Positions 63,286 to 64,000 of a DNA stretch of 64,000 nucleotides are shown here, in pieces (the stretch's first letter is position 1; the number at the start of each line of letters is the position of its first letter). The DNA comes from Bemisia tabaci (lineage: Eukaryota; Arthropoda; Insecta; Hemiptera; Aleyrodidae), in NCBI RefSeq assembly GCF_918797505.1, contig NC_092796.1:60666851-60730850 (forward strand). Reading direction: 5' to 3'. A program made the position numbers and the translations under genes. The notes under the pieces are model-generated. The model was not told where the DNA came from, made no database searches, and was given only the letters and a program-made list of their open reading frames with translations.

Positions 63286-64000
63286 TTCCAATCTTCAGAA
63301 TGTAAATTTACTCATTTTGAGGTATATTTTTTACAAGTTCTGGTGAATGGATTTTCAACAAATTTTTTGTTTGTTTGGTCTTAAACTTTCCTCTGGCTTT
63401 TAGATGATAGAATTATTAAAAATTTATAAAAACTGAATTTTTTCAGAAATTTGTTTTATAAAATTCCACCCGTAGCGCCCCTCAAAATGATTTTTTTTCC
63501 GAGGAGTAATTAAATAAAACCATCTCGTATGTGGTTGGCGAAACAAATTAGGAGAAAAAACCAAGAAAGGATTTTGAAATTCCATCTCGTAAATCCTTTG
63601 AAAATTGTGTCTTGAGGACAAAAAACGTCGTTTTGATGAAAATCTACATACATTTTTCAATGTACATTAGAAAGCGACTTGCCCTTCCTTCCAAATTTTA
63701 TTTGCGTTCCCATGTAACATATGTAAGCCAGCTAATATCTGATATGATCTCTGGTCATTTATTAATAAGACGTTTAGGAGATTGTAGGTTTTATGTACTC
63801 TTAATTCAATTGGGACCATTTTCTTTTGAATTTTTGTTTGTTTTATTCAGGCATTTTTTCTGACTCTGTTACTCAAACTATTCTACAAACATCCTTTTTC
63901 AAAACTTTGAATGCAGGTAGACCCCTTTCACTTGAACGCGTTCATTTAGGGTCCTGTGAGTATCCACTCTTAATTTAATCCTGAATCGAGCAATGCATAA
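63286..64000. other. Unannotated AT-rich stretch
   Basis: No gene, repeat pair or RNA recognised. The 83-residue plus frame (63612-63863) is Leu/Phe-rich at its end but shows no domain. Confidence 0.4.

Overview
The window reads as eukaryotic nuclear DNA from an arthropod. It is AT-rich, has no operon-like runs of genes, is full of microsatellites, and is dominated by short inverted-repeat transposons, tRNA-related SINE-like repeats and decayed pieces of LINE, mariner and Helitron elements. The repeat types and LINE remnant suggest a hemipteran insect, possibly a whitefly; that is recall-based inference and nothing in the sequence proves the species. I find no convincing host protein-coding gene and no rRNA, snRNA or functional tRNA gene. 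The window is most likely intergenic or deep intronic.

The main content is at least fifteen families of dispersed repeats that could be defined by comparing copies within the window. The clearest is a 0.7-0.83 kb hAT-type non-autonomous element with CAGGGCCGG termini; three copies have perfect 8-bp target duplications (agtccagg, aacaagcg, gctgcata). Other well-bounded families are: a ~252-bp foldback MITE with 4-bp duplications (aaca, tata, tatg); a ~245-bp foldback MITE with 4-bp duplications (aagt, aact); a ~200-bp TA-flanked CACTGAAAAA element; a second hAT-like element at 48811-49235; a 558-bp deleted mariner at 29137-29694; and a Helitron whose 3' hairpin-CTAG end is at 51884.

Layout. 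1-8 kb: nested palindromic MITEs, a tandem/dispersed repeat cluster (5.1-5.9 kb) and a GAA microsatellite. 8-16 kb: a 136-bp tandem array split by a hAT copy, a composite palindrome at 12 kb, a 75-bp tandem repeat and a SINE-like repeat. 16-24.3 kb: two more hAT copies (one carrying a TA-flanked nested MITE) and the C-terminal end of a LINE reverse transcriptase. 24.3-36 kb: GC-rich low-complexity tracts, an almost perfect inverted repeat, a second SINE-like copy, the mariner remnant and two intact hAT copies. 36-51 kb: foldback families, a 1.33-kb hAT-like element, and an unusual array of spaced AAGTCCAC-like motifs at 46 kb. 51-57 kb: the Helitron with its N-terminal zinc-finger reading frame, and a 1.33-kb almost perfect palindrome at 54145-55475. 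57-64 kb: a 1.95-kb TA-flanked element with AATATT-rich subterminal arrays and a tRNA-like core, then further foldback elements.

The biology here is the history of nested transposition. Several elements sit inside others, and one MITE carries its central loop in the opposite orientation to its sister copy. Many long hairpins could give double-stranded RNA if transcribed. All boundaries were read by eye, and those without a target duplication are approximate.
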